Source: Candidatus Binatus sp.
GTDB taxonomy: Bacteria > Desulfobacterota > Binatia > Binatales > Binataceae
DNA length: 53,874 nt
Assembly (NCBI RefSeq): GCF_036567905.1
Contig: NZ_DATCTO010000089.1
Span: 1-53,874, forward strand
Reading direction: 5' to 3'
Under the pieces are notes generated by a model. The model was not told the DNA's origin and searched no databases. It saw only the letters and a program-made list of their open reading frames with translations. Positions 1 through 7,679 of this stretch are shown here, piece after piece. A program made the position numbers and the translations under genes. Positions within the stretch are counted from its first letter, which is position 1, and each line of letters opens with the position of its first letter.

Positions 1-230
1 CCCTTCGCAAGTAAACTCGCCGCGCGCATCCGCCGCCGTTCCAATCTGTCGAAGTCCCTGACTACCCCTGCTGGAAATCCCATGCCCTGTAGCCTAACAG
101 AAAATCACAGCAATGTCACTATATTACGCGAAGCTCAATAACGACGCTAGGCACCAGCGTCAAAACTCAAGTGAAAGTGAACGCGGGGATTGCAATGGTG
201 ACCCCTGCGGATTACATCGTGGAGCTACTT
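1..230. other. left edge, no gene recognised
   Basis: I see no convincing gene, tRNA or repeat here. A frame open from a GTG at 171 runs into the small gene starting at 231, but the Shine-Dalgarno evidence favours the later start. I looked for a copy of the tRNA-Arg 3' end (the expected other end of the integrated element) and did not find one. Confidence 0.5.
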
Positions 231-431
231 ATGCGTGACGACGTACAAGAGGACCGTTCGGATCGTGTCGCCAAACCGCCCAAGAAAAAATCTACCGCCG
301 CCTTTGATGCGGCAGCGGTCGTTCTCGATTCCGAAACTCAAACGACGAGAAGAGGCGCGATAATTCCCGTTCCGACGCACAAGCAATTCGAGACCGATCT
401 TGCGAAGGCCATCCGCAAACGGAAACCCTGA
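231..431 (+). CDS. small basic hypothetical protein
   Basis: A 66-residue, charged, Lys/Arg-rich protein of unknown function. The frame is open from a GTG at 171, but I prefer the ATG at 231 because GGAG lies six bases upstream of it, while 171 has no such site. The middle has a PPKKKS patch and the end is basic (KAIRKRKP). No signal peptide or membrane segment is visible. Its TGA overlaps the ATG of the next small gene (TGATG), so the two are probably co-translated. It sits at the edge of a mobile element and is probably an element-borne accessory gene. I do not recognise the family. Confidence 0.5.
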   Translation: MRDDVQEDRSDRVAKPPKKKSTAAFDAAAVVLDSETQTTRRGAIIPVPTHKQFETDLAKAIRKRKP

Positions 432-589
432 TGGACGATCAAGAACCAATGCTCAAGGAATTGCGCGCGATCCGCGAGCATCTGGCGCGCATCGATTTCC
501 AAATGAAGGGGTTAATGATCAGCGTGGATTGCATCTTGCTTTTTTTACTCGCCTTCGTAATTGGGCGGTTCTTTCACCTGTGGAGCTAA
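431..589 (+). CDS. small single-pass membrane protein
   Basis: A 52-residue ORF whose ATG overlaps the stop of the preceding gene (TGATG). The first half is a charged, helix-prone stretch with ELRAIREHLARI. The second half is one hydrophobic segment, about residues 33-46 (CILLFLLAFVIG), ending in RFFHLWS. This amphipathic-helix-plus-one-TM layout is common in small phage or element membrane proteins, for example holin accessory or small toxin-like proteins. No function can be assigned. The overlap and conserved-looking composition are the reasons I regard it as real. Confidence 0.5.
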   Translation: MDDQEPMLKELRAIREHLARIDFQMKGLMISVDCILLFLLAFVIGRFFHLWS

Positions 590-906
590 GAGAATGGGAA
601 ACGGTACCCCCGACATCGCGCCGCTTCGATTGCTTGCCCTCTTTAATCCACTGCCCCACCGTGCCGCGCTTGTTGTAGAAGCGCGCTATTATCCTGATTC
701 AAACTCACACCAACACCAGGCGATTTACAAACGCGAAGTTCGGCCTCGGGTTGAGTCCAAGGGGCTTTTCACGGCCGCTGCAAGAGGCCAGTTCTGCCTC
801 GCGTTGGCATATTGGGCGAAACGAAATTTGCGCGCACCGACGATACTGCCGTTTTGTGTAGGCAAACGGCGACCGTTCGCGATCTGGCCCGCGATCGCGG
901 CTAACG
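590..906. other. gap with possible HTH remnant
   Basis: There is no intact gene in these 317 bases. On the minus strand a short open frame lacking a start codon reads GTVGQWIKEGKQSKRRD, which resembles the recognition helix and wing of excisionase-type HTH proteins. It may be a decayed xis-like gene next to the integrase, but it is too short to call. A plus-strand frame across the region has implausible composition. Confidence 0.3.
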
Positions 907-2064
907 TTAGCCCGGAAGAGCGAGTGCCGCGTCGATCTCGGCTGCGGCCTTCTCCTGCATTCCCGGCAAAACGTGAGAGTAGGTGTCGAGCGTGATGCCT
1001 ATGGTCGAGTGGCCGAGCCGCTCTGAAACAATTTTTGGATGCACGCCGCGCGCGAGCAGAATAGTCGCATGCGTATGCCGCAGATCGTGGAATCGCACGC
1101 GCGGCAACTTCGACTTTGGGTCGCAGATCGCATCGATGAATTGGTGAGTCACCGTTCGCGGATGAAGCGGGCGACCGTCGATGCGGCAGCAGACAAGGTC
1201 GCCAGCGTTGTACCGAGCGCCGAGCTTGAGTCTCAGACGCGCCTGCTCAGCGCGGTGCTTTCGGAGTGCCTGGACCGCAACCGCCGGTAAAGCGACGGCC
1301 CGGCGAGACCGCTCGGTTTTTGGTTCTCGGAATTCAAGACCGGCCTTCGATTCATCAAGCGTACGGCAAATTGACATGGTTGCCGTCTCGAGGTTGATGT
1401 CGCTCCATTTCAGTCCCAGGATCTCGCCGCGCCGCAGTCCGGTCGTGAGGGCGAGTGTGACCGGGAGCGCAAGAGTGCGATTGCCCTCGACGAGCGCAAG
1501 CAAGGCAAGAGACTGTTTCTCATTGAGCGCGCGCATCTCGAGGCGCGGCGCCTTTGGCGGCTCGACCTTATCGGTGGGATTGCGGGTCAGGAGGTCCCAT
1601 TTGACCGCCCGAGAGAGCGCTTGGCGTAGTACGCGGTGATGATGCAGGACGGTGCGCGGCGAAAGGCTGCCTCCCTTGCGCCGGCCAGTTTGCCGCGCTT
1701 TCGAGTAGTAGGCCTGAATCTCCAGAGCGGACAGCTTCACGAGTTCCACTTTTCCGAGAGCAGGCGAGAGATGCTTTTTAACAATCTCCTCATAACGTTC
1801 AAAAGTCCTCGGTGAGGTATGCTGTTTGGCCCAAGCTTCGAGCCATCGAGAGAGATATTCCTCGACGAGGATATCGCTCGGTGCGACGTAGTTTCCCTCT
1901 TCGACATTTGTCAACCGTGAATTGAGGATGCGCTGCGCCTCGCGCTTGCCGCAATCCGGAATCGTTTCCCAGCGCTGCCGCCGACGGCCGGTCTTCGGGT
2001 CGGGCCCGAGGTCGAAAATGAGCGTCCACGAGTCCTTGCCGCGCTTCTTGATATAGCCTTTCAT
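907..2064 (-). CDS. tyrosine recombinase / phage integrase
   Basis: A 385-residue site-specific recombinase that would integrate and excise the left element. The N-terminus (GYIKKRGKDSWTLIFDLG) is an arm-type DNA-binding domain. Residues about 65-155 form the SAM-like core-binding domain, followed by the catalytic domain. The active-site set is visible: Arg211 (TTGLRRGE), His326 and Arg329 (HDLRH), His352 (GHST) and Tyr362 (DTYSH). The frame extends 39 codons further upstream, but the ATG at 2064 begins the conserved domain and has GGAGG 12 bases upstream. That GGAGG lies in the last codons of the preceding minus-strand gene, eight bases away, so the two are co-transcribed. Length and motifs are normal, so the enzyme looks functional. 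Confidence 0.93.
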   Translation of the reverse strand: MKGYIKKRGKDSWTLIFDLGPDPKTGRRRQRWETIPDCGKREAQRILNSRLTNVEEGNYVAPSDILVEEYLSRWLEAWAKQHTSPRTFERYEEIVKKHLSPALGKVELVKLSALEIQAYYSKARQTGRRKGGSLSPRTVLHHHRVLRQALSRAVKWDLLTRNPTDKVEPPKAPRLEMRALNEKQSLALLALVEGNRTLALPVTLALTTGLRRGEILGLKWSDINLETATMSICRTLDESKAGLEFREPKTERSRRAVALPAVAVQALRKHRAEQARLRLKLGARYNAGDLVCCRIDGRPLHPRTVTHQFIDAICDPKSKLPRVRFHDLRHTHATILLARGVHPKIVSERLGHSTIGITLDTYSHVLPGMQEKAAAEIDAALALPG

Positions 2065-2072
2065 CGGATTGA

Positions 2073-3179
2073 CTAGCCTCCGCGCTGCGCACGTTTTTGA
2101 GCTCGCCATCGGCATTTCTTGGAACAGTAAAGGGACTGCGGCCGGCCACTCGAGACAAACGGTTTGTGGCATTCTGCGCATTCGCGTGCCTTGCCCTCAG
2201 GCAGGTCAGACAGGGCCATCATGGCGAGAGCTCCAAGAAGGGAAGATGACGACCAGCCCTGTCTAAGCCCGCGACCCTCCTGCAGGTACGGCACCGCCCT
2301 TACCGGCGCAAGAAGTCCGATGAGCGGATCGAGGCCCCTATATACCTGCATCAACTTGTCGCTTCCGGCTTTGTATCTCTTGATTCGCATTGCGGCGACG
2401 GCCCGATTGAGGCTGACCGCTTCCCACAAGAACGTACTCACAGGTTCTGCATAAGCGCGCCAGAACTCATCGGACAGCGGAAATGGGCATTCCAAGACTA
2501 GCCGCCCTTCCGAATCTCTTGCTTGCGGAAGCTCGGGGAAAAAGTCTGCAACAAATTCCAGGGAAGCAGATGCGAAAGTTCCGGTTGCAGTTTTCATCAA
2601 CACGCCAGGGGGAAAGGCATCATCGTTAACCAGCGTTTCGGCAGTGTCCCAGTACCGTGGAGGCGCGCCGGTTCGGGAATACAGCACCTGCGTGACGAGT
2701 TGCTGCGGGGCAGGGGCAGGTTCGCCGAAGGTGCGATGAATTATCCTTCGCCAAAACTCAGCCGCCTCTTTGTCGCGCTTCTGGCGCGGCGTCAGCGCTA
2801 TGAAGAATGCCTGATGTGGCAGAACACCTAACAGCCCGAATTTGCGGCACCAACCCAAAATCCTTTCGCTATGACGCGTGGCAATTTCGCTGATAGCGGC
2901 TTGATCGCGGGGCGGCCTGGAACGCGGATCAGTCCACCCGATCTCGTAGACCAGATTCAGCAGTTCTTGGTAGGGCGTTGGGCGATCTTGGTGAAGCGGC
3001 CGTGCCTTCTCCCACGCACTCCAGGGATCGTATTCCTCGCATCGTACGCCGGGCTTGGGCCTGACGTAGGTGAACCTACGAGCGTCCTGAAATAGCTCGT
3101 ATTCGGAGAATCGCCACCATTTCGCGGTCATCAAAGATCGAGCCATCAACCTTCTCGCTTGTCCGCGCAAAGTCTGCAT
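2073..3179 (-). CDS. hypothetical protein with C-terminal zinc finger
   Basis: A 368-residue protein of unknown function ending in a Cys4 zinc-binding motif (CAECHKPF then LYCSKKCRWRAQKRA). This type of tail resembles the CGNR-like or DUF6076-like fingers of DNA-associated bacterial proteins. The rest is globular, with no membrane segment. It lies immediately upstream of the integrase and diverges from the AlpA-like gene across a dyad operator, which suggests an early or control function for the element. Alternative starts are ATG at 3146 (AAGG just upstream) and 3131; the SD evidence is weak for all. Zinc binding is read from sequence; any role in excision or regulation is inference. Confidence 0.7.
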   Translation of the reverse strand: MQTLRGQARRLMARSLMTAKWWRFSEYELFQDARRFTYVRPKPGVRCEEYDPWSAWEKARPLHQDRPTPYQELLNLVYEIGWTDPRSRPPRDQAAISEIATRHSERILGWCRKFGLLGVLPHQAFFIALTPRQKRDKEAAEFWRRIIHRTFGEPAPAPQQLVTQVLYSRTGAPPRYWDTAETLVNDDAFPPGVLMKTATGTFASASLEFVADFFPELPQARDSEGRLVLECPFPLSDEFWRAYAEPVSTFLWEAVSLNRAVAAMRIKRYKAGSDKLMQVYRGLDPLIGLLAPVRAVPYLQEGRGLRQGWSSSSLLGALAMMALSDLPEGKARECAECHKPFVSSGRPQSLYCSKKCRWRAQKRAQRGG

Positions 3180-3186
3180 CTAGCAC

Positions 3187-3216
3187 GGACATAAATAATG
3201 TGCGCGAAATATGTCC
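3187..3216. promoter_or_regulatory. perfect 7-bp dyad operator between divergent genes
   Basis: GGACATA at 3187-3193 and its exact inverse TATGTCC at 3210-3216 flank an AT-rich 16-base centre in the 40-base gap between the divergent minus-strand and plus-strand modules. The placement is that of a phage-type control region. The binding protein is not identified; the HTH proteins encoded at 3220 or 8378 are candidates. Confidence 0.55.
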
Positions 3217-3219
3217 TGA

Positions 3220-3465
3220 ATGCAAGGTGCCAGAAATCATACGGTGGCAGAGCGTTTGACATTGACGATCGATGAGGCTGCGCGAGCGCTCGGAATCGGC
3301 CGCAACTCGGCTTTCGCCGCTGCTCATCGCGGAGAAATTCCAATCATCAAGATCGGCCGGAGACTTCTCGTGCCGAAGGTGGCGTTCGAAAAAATGCTTG
3401 CTGAGGTCACTTCAGGGGCTAACGAGCAGGCTGAAGAGACTCGGCCTCCGGAGCGGCTCAAATGA
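3220..3465 (+). CDS. AlpA/excisionase-like HTH DNA-binding protein
   Basis: An 81-residue protein of the HTH_17 (excisionase/AlpA) type. LTIDEAARALGIGRNSAF is the winged-helix recognition part and EIPIIKIGRRLLVPK is the typical wing ending in the 'vPk.af..ml' signature. Proteins of this kind act as directionality factors for integrases or as transcription activators in satellites (AlpA). It is first in the plus-strand module, just right of the operator dyad, and its TGA overlaps the ATG of the next gene (ATGA). The ATG at 3220 has no Shine-Dalgarno and abuts the operator; a GTG at 3244 is an alternative start that keeps the whole HTH. Confidence 0.75.
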   Translation: MQGARNHTVAERLTLTIDEAARALGIGRNSAFAAAHRGEIPIIKIGRRLLVPKVAFEKMLAEVTSGANEQAEETRPPERLK

Positions 3466-3650
3466 GACAGTTCGCGCAATTGAGGCCGGGCCTTTGGACA
3501 GGTGCCACCGGCAAACGGATCCGCCGACTGGGTCCCGAGCTCCACGTCGTAGCGCCGTACTTAATCTCAGCTCCGGGCGCGGACGCGCTGGGGCTGTATT
3601 ACCTGCCGCTGATAACGGCAGCACATAAAACAGGATTGCCGAGGAGCTGA
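3462..3650 (+). CDS. truncated phage replication-protein N-terminal domain
   Basis: A 62-residue ORF. The segment LWTGATGKRIRRLGP...VAPYLI...GLYYLPLITAAHKTGL matches, from memory, the start of a family of phage replication proteins (pattern 'lWtgdtgr.lr..g.dAqvval YLlt.p..nmiGlY.lp...ia.etGl'). Those proteins run for 150 or more residues, but here the frame stops right after TGL with PRS. Either a frameshift or nonsense mutation truncated it, or it is a stand-alone domain. Its start overlaps the upstream stop, and its end carries the GAGGAG that serves the next gene, so it is still positioned as a translated gene. Confidence 0.5.
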   Translation: MRQFAQLRPGLWTGATGKRIRRLGPELHVVAPYLISAPGADALGLYYLPLITAAHKTGLPRS

Positions 3651-3654
3651 TGCT

Positions 3655-3975
3655 ATGAGCGCGGCGGCGATCGTTTGGGCGTGGGAGCGGCGCGGGTTGG
3701 GTCTGCTGCCGAGGCTCGTCCTTCTCGCGCTCGCTGACTTCACGAATTCAAAATGCGACGTTACCGTTCCGGTCGTCGACCTCTACAAAGTGCTTTCGCA
3801 GATGACCGAGAGGTCGGCCGCCGAGGTCGAGTCCGCCTTACAGGAGCTTGCGGACCGGGCGCTTATCGAAGCAGCCCCGGAAGGCAGGGGCTATTCGCTG
3901 TTGGCTGATCCACGTCGGCTCAGTTACGGCTGCGGCACTCGAACCATAAATCAGCGGGGGAAAAATGAGCACTGA
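3655..3975 (+). CDS. HTH-domain protein, replication module
   Basis: A 106-residue protein. Residues about 8-70 (VWAWERRGLGLLPRLVLLALADF, then the SQMTERSAAEVESALQELADRALIE region) form a winged-helix domain like the HTH_36 type found at the start of phage replication initiators. The ATG has GAGGAG eight bases upstream, inside the end of the preceding gene. Its C-terminus overlaps the next ORF by 11 bases. It is probably a DNA-binding partner of the replication protein that follows. No ATPase or nuclease motif is present. Confidence 0.65.
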   Translation: MSAAAIVWAWERRGLGLLPRLVLLALADFTNSKCDVTVPVVDLYKVLSQMTERSAAEVESALQELADRALIEAAPEGRGYSLLADPRRLSYGCGTRTINQRGKNEH

Positions 3976-4903
3976 TCTCCGCCTGGACGCAGGATGCTGC
4001 GATCACCCAAAGGTCATCAAACTGGTCAAACGGGCTGGAGAGGGCGCCTTTCGGTGCTGGATACGTTTGCTTGGGTGGACCGCGAATAATCGACCATCAA
4101 GTGGCGATCTTAGGGGACTCGACGATGAGGATATCGAGGAACTGGCCCGGTGGATTGGAGATTCTGGAGTGTTTGCGCCCGCCCTTCGAGAGTTGAAGCT
4201 TCTCGACGGCGGTCCTGGCAAATCAAGGGTACACGACTGGAAAGAGCACCAGCCGTATCTCGCGCATGCTGACGATCGGCACCAGCACGCGCACAAAGCG
4301 GCAGCAGCCCGCTGGAAGGGCAAATATGGCGAGACTATTGACGACGCCGCGACGAGCGATTCTGCGGGGATGCCGCGAGCAAACGGCGAGCATTCAATTA
4401 GCACTGCCGAGCGCAATGCCCCTGATCCTGATCCAGCTCCGTCTCCTTCTCCAAATCCTGATCCTTTACCGACTCCTTTACACGTGACCGAACAAGAGAG
4501 GGAGGGGCGCGCGCGCACGCCGGCGCGAGAGCGCAAAAGTTCCAACAACATTAGCAACAGAAAACTTGGACCCTGGCCTAAAGATTTCGCGCTCGATGCG
4601 GAGTTGAGATCGTTTGCCGCCGGGGCTGGTTGCGATGCCGAGGCAGAATTCGCGGCTTTCCATGACCACTGTCTCGCGACGGGGAAAGAATACGCAGACT
4701 ACCGGCGGGCATTCATGGGATGGATACGCAAGGCCGACAAGTTCGGGCCAGTGGCTACAATCGCGACGGCCGAACCGAACCAAGGAGATCGATTTAGCTG
4801 CCGCGAGGGAGGTTGCGAGCATGTGTGTCACCACAAGGGCTGCTCGGGGCTTCCGTCGGATGTCTGTAGATACGGTCCGGAGGAAACCTCGACTCGCGCG
4901 TAG
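3965..4903 (+). CDS. putative phage/satellite replication initiation protein
   Basis: A 312-residue protein. The N-terminus (DLRLDAGCCDHPKVIKLVKR, LLGWTANNRPSSGDL) resembles the N-terminal domain of phage replication proteins of the DnaD/RepO-associated type. The middle, about residues 150-175, is a low-complexity Pro/Asp linker with repeated DPDP and PSPNP units. The C-terminal domain (WPKDFALDAELRSFA...EFAAFHDHCLATGKEYADYRRAFMGWIRKA) is the small 'DnaT/DnaD-like' helical domain that recruits helicase. The last 30 residues contain several Cys and His and may bind metal. It overlaps the preceding gene by 11 bases. The role in element replication is inferred from domain layout and position. 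Confidence 0.65.
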   Translation: MSTDLRLDAGCCDHPKVIKLVKRAGEGAFRCWIRLLGWTANNRPSSGDLRGLDDEDIEELARWIGDSGVFAPALRELKLLDGGPGKSRVHDWKEHQPYLAHADDRHQHAHKAAAARWKGKYGETIDDAATSDSAGMPRANGEHSISTAERNAPDPDPAPSPSPNPDPLPTPLHVTEQEREGRARTPARERKSSNNISNRKLGPWPKDFALDAELRSFAAGAGCDAEAEFAAFHDHCLATGKEYADYRRAFMGWIRKADKFGPVATIATAEPNQGDRFSCREGGCEHVCHHKGCSGLPSDVCRYGPEETSTRA

Positions 4904-5101
4904 AGGGTCGCGAATTAGCGCGAAGGGAACGAATGGGCGAATGCCACGGCTCGCCTACCGTGCGGCGAGGGGGATAGGGGGATCAAATCTCTGGGAGTCG
5001 GCGCGCGTTGACCGTTGCGCACCTCAGCGTAAATCGGCGCGTTGGAGATAGGGGTGGGGGGTGCTGCGGGCGAGGAGCGGTTCTGAAATGAAGGAACTTG
5101 C

Positions 5102-5584
5102 ATGAGAGGAAAAACACCAACGCCGACGACGCTCAAGATCATGCGCGGCAACCCTGGTCGGCGCCCACTGAACCGCGACGAGCCGTCGAGTCCGCTGCTT
5201 AAGCGGATGCCGCCAGCGCCGGGCTTTCTTGACGACGAGGGCAAGCGAGCATGGTCTCTCGAAGGCCGGCGCCTGATCAAAGCCGGACTTCTGACCGCGC
5301 TCGACCTGACTATGTTCGGCACCTGGTGCATTTGGTATTCCAAGCGCGACATCGCCTCGCGCGCGGTCAATAAAAGCGGCCTGGTGATCAAAGCTGGCGG
5401 CGTCGGTAACCCGTACATTAACCCCTACATGTCCGTGATCTCGATGTGCTCGAAGGCGATGCATCAGATCGAGATCGAATTCGGCCTAAGCCCGGCCTCG
5501 CGCACAAAAGTTAAGTCGCTCAATCCCGCCCAGAGAAGTTTGTTCGATGCCCTGCTTGATGATGAGGAGGAGGCCGGCTCGTGA
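5102..5584 (+). CDS. phage terminase small subunit, P27 family
   Basis: A 160-residue protein with the P27-type start: short basic N-terminus (RGKTPTPTTLKIMRGNPGRR), then PLNRDEP and a helical domain through to a C-terminal acidic tail (LLDDEEEAGS). Small terminases recognise the packaging start on concatemeric DNA and hand it to the large ATPase/nuclease subunit. AAGGAA lies five bases before the ATG. The expected partner, a large terminase, does not follow; the next gene is a methylase whose start overlaps this stop. A stand-alone small terminase is typical of phage satellites that redirect a helper's packaging motor. A degenerate prophage is the alternative. Confidence 0.82.
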   Translation: MRGKTPTPTTLKIMRGNPGRRPLNRDEPSSPLLKRMPPAPGFLDDEGKRAWSLEGRRLIKAGLLTALDLTMFGTWCIWYSKRDIASRAVNKSGLVIKAGGVGNPYINPYMSVISMCSKAMHQIEIEFGLSPASRTKVKSLNPAQRSLFDALLDDEEEAGS

Positions 5585-6861
5585 TGGAGATTGAACTTTG
5601 GCCGATCGACCGCCCGGTTCCTTACTCGAAGAACCCGCGGAAGATTCCGCAGTCCGCGATCGACAAGGTTGCCGCGAGCATCAAGGAATTTGGCTGGCGC
5701 CAGCCGATCGTCGTCGATGCCGCCGGCGTTGTCGTGGTCGGCCACACCCGATTGCTCGCCGCACACAAGCTCGGCTTGCTCGAGGTCCCGGTGCACGTTG
5801 CCGCCGATTTGACCGAGGCGCAATGCCGCGCCTATCGCATCGCAGACAATCGCGCCGGCGAAGAAGCCCGCTGGGACGATAAATTACTAAAGCTCGAAAT
5901 CAGTGAATTAGGTGTGCTCGCAGAGCTGACCGGGCTCGACCCCAAGGAAATGGGGCGCCTGGGCTTGGCCGAGGACGCCGCACAGGACCCCATTCCCGCG
6001 CCACCGGCTAGCCCTGTGGCGCGTTTGGGCCAAATCTGGCAACTGGGTAAGCATCGGCTCCTTTGCGGCGACTCTACGCGCCCGGAATACGTTTCACGCC
6101 TGATGGGCGATGAAAGGGCGATTTTGTTCGCGACTGACCCGCCGTATGCGATCGGGTACTCTGGCGGCTCGCATCCGGCCACGAGGGCGAACCGGGCCAA
6201 AGCCAACCGCGACAAGGACTGGTCGAAGGTCTACCACGAAGCTGGCCGAACCGCGTTCGAGAACGAGGACGCCGGCGGCGATAGCGGGCGCGCGTTCTAT
6301 CTCGCCTTTTACAAAGTCGCGATCGAACGCGCGATCGCGCCTAACGCAGCCTGGTACTGTTGGCACGCGTCCACGAGGCAATCGATGCTTGAGGGCGTCT
6401 GGAACGAAGTCGGCGCGTTTCACCATCAGCAAGTCATCTGGTTCAAGAGTCGGCCCGTCCTAACCTACAGCGTTCTCATGTGGGCCCACGAACCCTGTCT
6501 TTTCGGCTGGGTTCGGGGCCAGAAGCCGCTCGTCGATCACAGCTATGGCAACCCAGGCACCGTCTGGGAGGTTCCGAACGCCGAGGTGGAGAGCAGCGAC
6601 CATCCTACAAGTAAGCCTAACCGTCTTTTTGCCATTCCAATGGAGCTTCACACGCGCCCGGGCGACCTCTGTTACGAGCCTTTCAGCGGGAGCGGATCGC
6701 AACTCATCGCTGCCGAGCAGCTCGGGCGCCGCTGCTACGCGATCGAGCTGGAACCCCGCTTCGTCGACGTCGCGGTCTCGCGATGGGAAAAACTGACCGG
6801 CCAAAAAGCGACCATCGCGGATGTTATCGAACCAGACCAGGAGGCCAGCGGAGCTGGTTGA
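5584..6861 (+). CDS. ParB-like/DNA N4- or N6-methyltransferase fusion
   Basis: A 425-residue protein. Residues about 1-90 are a ParB/Srx-like nuclease-fold domain (GWRQPIVVD...VVVGHTRLLAAHKLG...AYRIADNR). The rest is an amino-methyltransferase with catalytic motif IV DPPY at about 185-188 (FATDPPYAIGY) and the AdoMet-binding motif FSGSGSQ near 367-373, followed by YAIELEP. The order DPPY before FxGxG is that of beta-type enzymes. Such orphan ParB-MTase fusions are common in phages, where they modify DNA against host restriction. No cognate nuclease is adjacent. A GTG at 5581 is an alternative start; I prefer the ATG at 5584, which overlaps the terminase stop (TGATG). Confidence 0.9.
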   Translation: MEIELWPIDRPVPYSKNPRKIPQSAIDKVAASIKEFGWRQPIVVDAAGVVVVGHTRLLAAHKLGLLEVPVHVAADLTEAQCRAYRIADNRAGEEARWDDKLLKLEISELGVLAELTGLDPKEMGRLGLAEDAAQDPIPAPPASPVARLGQIWQLGKHRLLCGDSTRPEYVSRLMGDERAILFATDPPYAIGYSGGSHPATRANRAKANRDKDWSKVYHEAGRTAFENEDAGGDSGRAFYLAFYKVAIERAIAPNAAWYCWHASTRQSMLEGVWNEVGAFHHQQVIWFKSRPVLTYSVLMWAHEPCLFGWVRGQKPLVDHSYGNPGTVWEVPNAEVESSDHPTSKPNRLFAIPMELHTRPGDLCYEPFSGSGSQLIAAEQLGRRCYAIELEPRFVDVAVSRWEKLTGQKATIADVIEPDQEASGAG

Positions 6862-6972
6862 GGACATGAAATTTTGCAGACGTCTGCACATCCGCCCGCT
6901 TCGCTCGGGGACTATTTTAGACGTGACATCCAACGGTCTGTCTGAACATCATTCTCCTATTCGGAGGGTATT

Positions 6973-7521
6973 ATGAGGAACTATCTTATCGCGTTTAGAG
7001 ATTGGCTCTGGACCAGAGCGCGGTTGATGCCGAGGGATGAGGCCGCGCGACGGCTGGCTGATTACGACCTTGAAGCTACTACTGGAGAACTTTATTCATT
7101 CGGTAAGCTTCTCTTGGACGAAGGCATTCAGCGCACGGGCCAACTAGAATCCAAGGCAACTATAGTGGTCGGCTACAGCGGCGCACTTATTGCCTTTCTG
7201 CTGACTCAGCCAGCGACGACAAACTCTTTAGTATGGTGGGCAACTATCGTAGGAGCTGCGTGTGCACTTGTGGCGTTGACGCTCGCTTTTTGGGCAGGGC
7301 GCATCCACAGGTCTTATTGGCTCAGCGATAACACTTGGCTTCCTGACCGAAAGATCGCCAAAGCTTTCACACTGCAACTTAATTATTTTGAAGCTATTTT
7401 CGAGGTTAATCAGGACCTTAGATCGCTGAATCTACGTAAAGGCAACCTCGTGTTTCTCGCACAATGGACCCTTCTTTCCGCGGTGATTGCGGTTACGGTC
7501 GCGCTCTTCGCCAGTCGATGA
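6973..7521 (+). CDS. three-helix membrane protein, unknown (cargo)
   Basis: A 182-residue protein with strong SD (GGAGGG, then ATG). A charged helical N-terminus (RLADYDLEATTGELYSFGKLLLDEG, described only by residues 30-54) leads into QRTGQLESKATIVVGYSGAL and two membrane helices at about 62-80 and 86-106. A cytoplasmic stretch follows, then a C-terminal helix at about 160-180. The pattern of a soluble helix, then 'leska..vvgysGali' and paired helices is reminiscent of membrane effectors such as the SLATT/PycTM type in nucleotide-signalling defence. However, no nucleotidyl cyclase or sensor is nearby, so this is only a resemblance. It lies between two mobile modules and is likely cargo. Confidence 0.65.
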   Translation: MRNYLIAFRDWLWTRARLMPRDEAARRLADYDLEATTGELYSFGKLLLDEGIQRTGQLESKATIVVGYSGALIAFLLTQPATTNSLVWWATIVGAACALVALTLAFWAGRIHRSYWLSDNTWLPDRKIAKAFTLQLNYFEAIFEVNQDLRSLNLRKGNLVFLAQWTLLSAVIAVTVALFASR

Positions 7522-7529
7522 AGCAACGA

Positions 7530-7679
7530 TTAGTTATCGCTCTTCTTAATTGGGTCGAGGTCCTTCGGAATCCCGCTGGGCGGCCAATTATGAGGAGCTG
7601 GCTGAGGCTGGGGCGGTTGTTCTTCGGACCGGCGATCCGGTTCCTTCCTTTCGATTGGCCGTTGTTTCTCATCGATCAT
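7530..7679 (-). CDS. small hydrophilic protein, minus strand
   Basis: A 49-residue ORF, charged and proline-rich (it starts MIDEKQRPIERKEPDRR and ends DLDPIKKSDN). It has a good Shine-Dalgarno, AGGAG ten bases before its ATG. Just upstream, a second minus-strand frame (open from about 7882) ends in a TGA at 7676-7678 that overlaps this ATG. That frame reads HPLTFHEALKAVV and ends in a basic tail, but has no ATG, so its start is unknown. The plus-strand ORF over the same bases has the composition of an antisense shadow. Convergent with the membrane protein gene that ends at 7521. Function unknown. Confidence 0.45.
   Translation of the reverse strand: MIDEKQRPIERKEPDRRSEEQPPQPQPAPHNWPPSGIPKDLDPIKKSDN

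Noticed and set aside
1..900. Expected left attachment copy of the tRNA-Arg 3' end
   Set aside because: I looked here and around 6862-7966 for the GATTCGAACC-containing repeat and did not see one; the left end is probably outside the window.
561..995. 144-residue plus-strand ORF
   Set aside because: It runs into the antisense strand of the integrase gene and has implausible composition; no SD.
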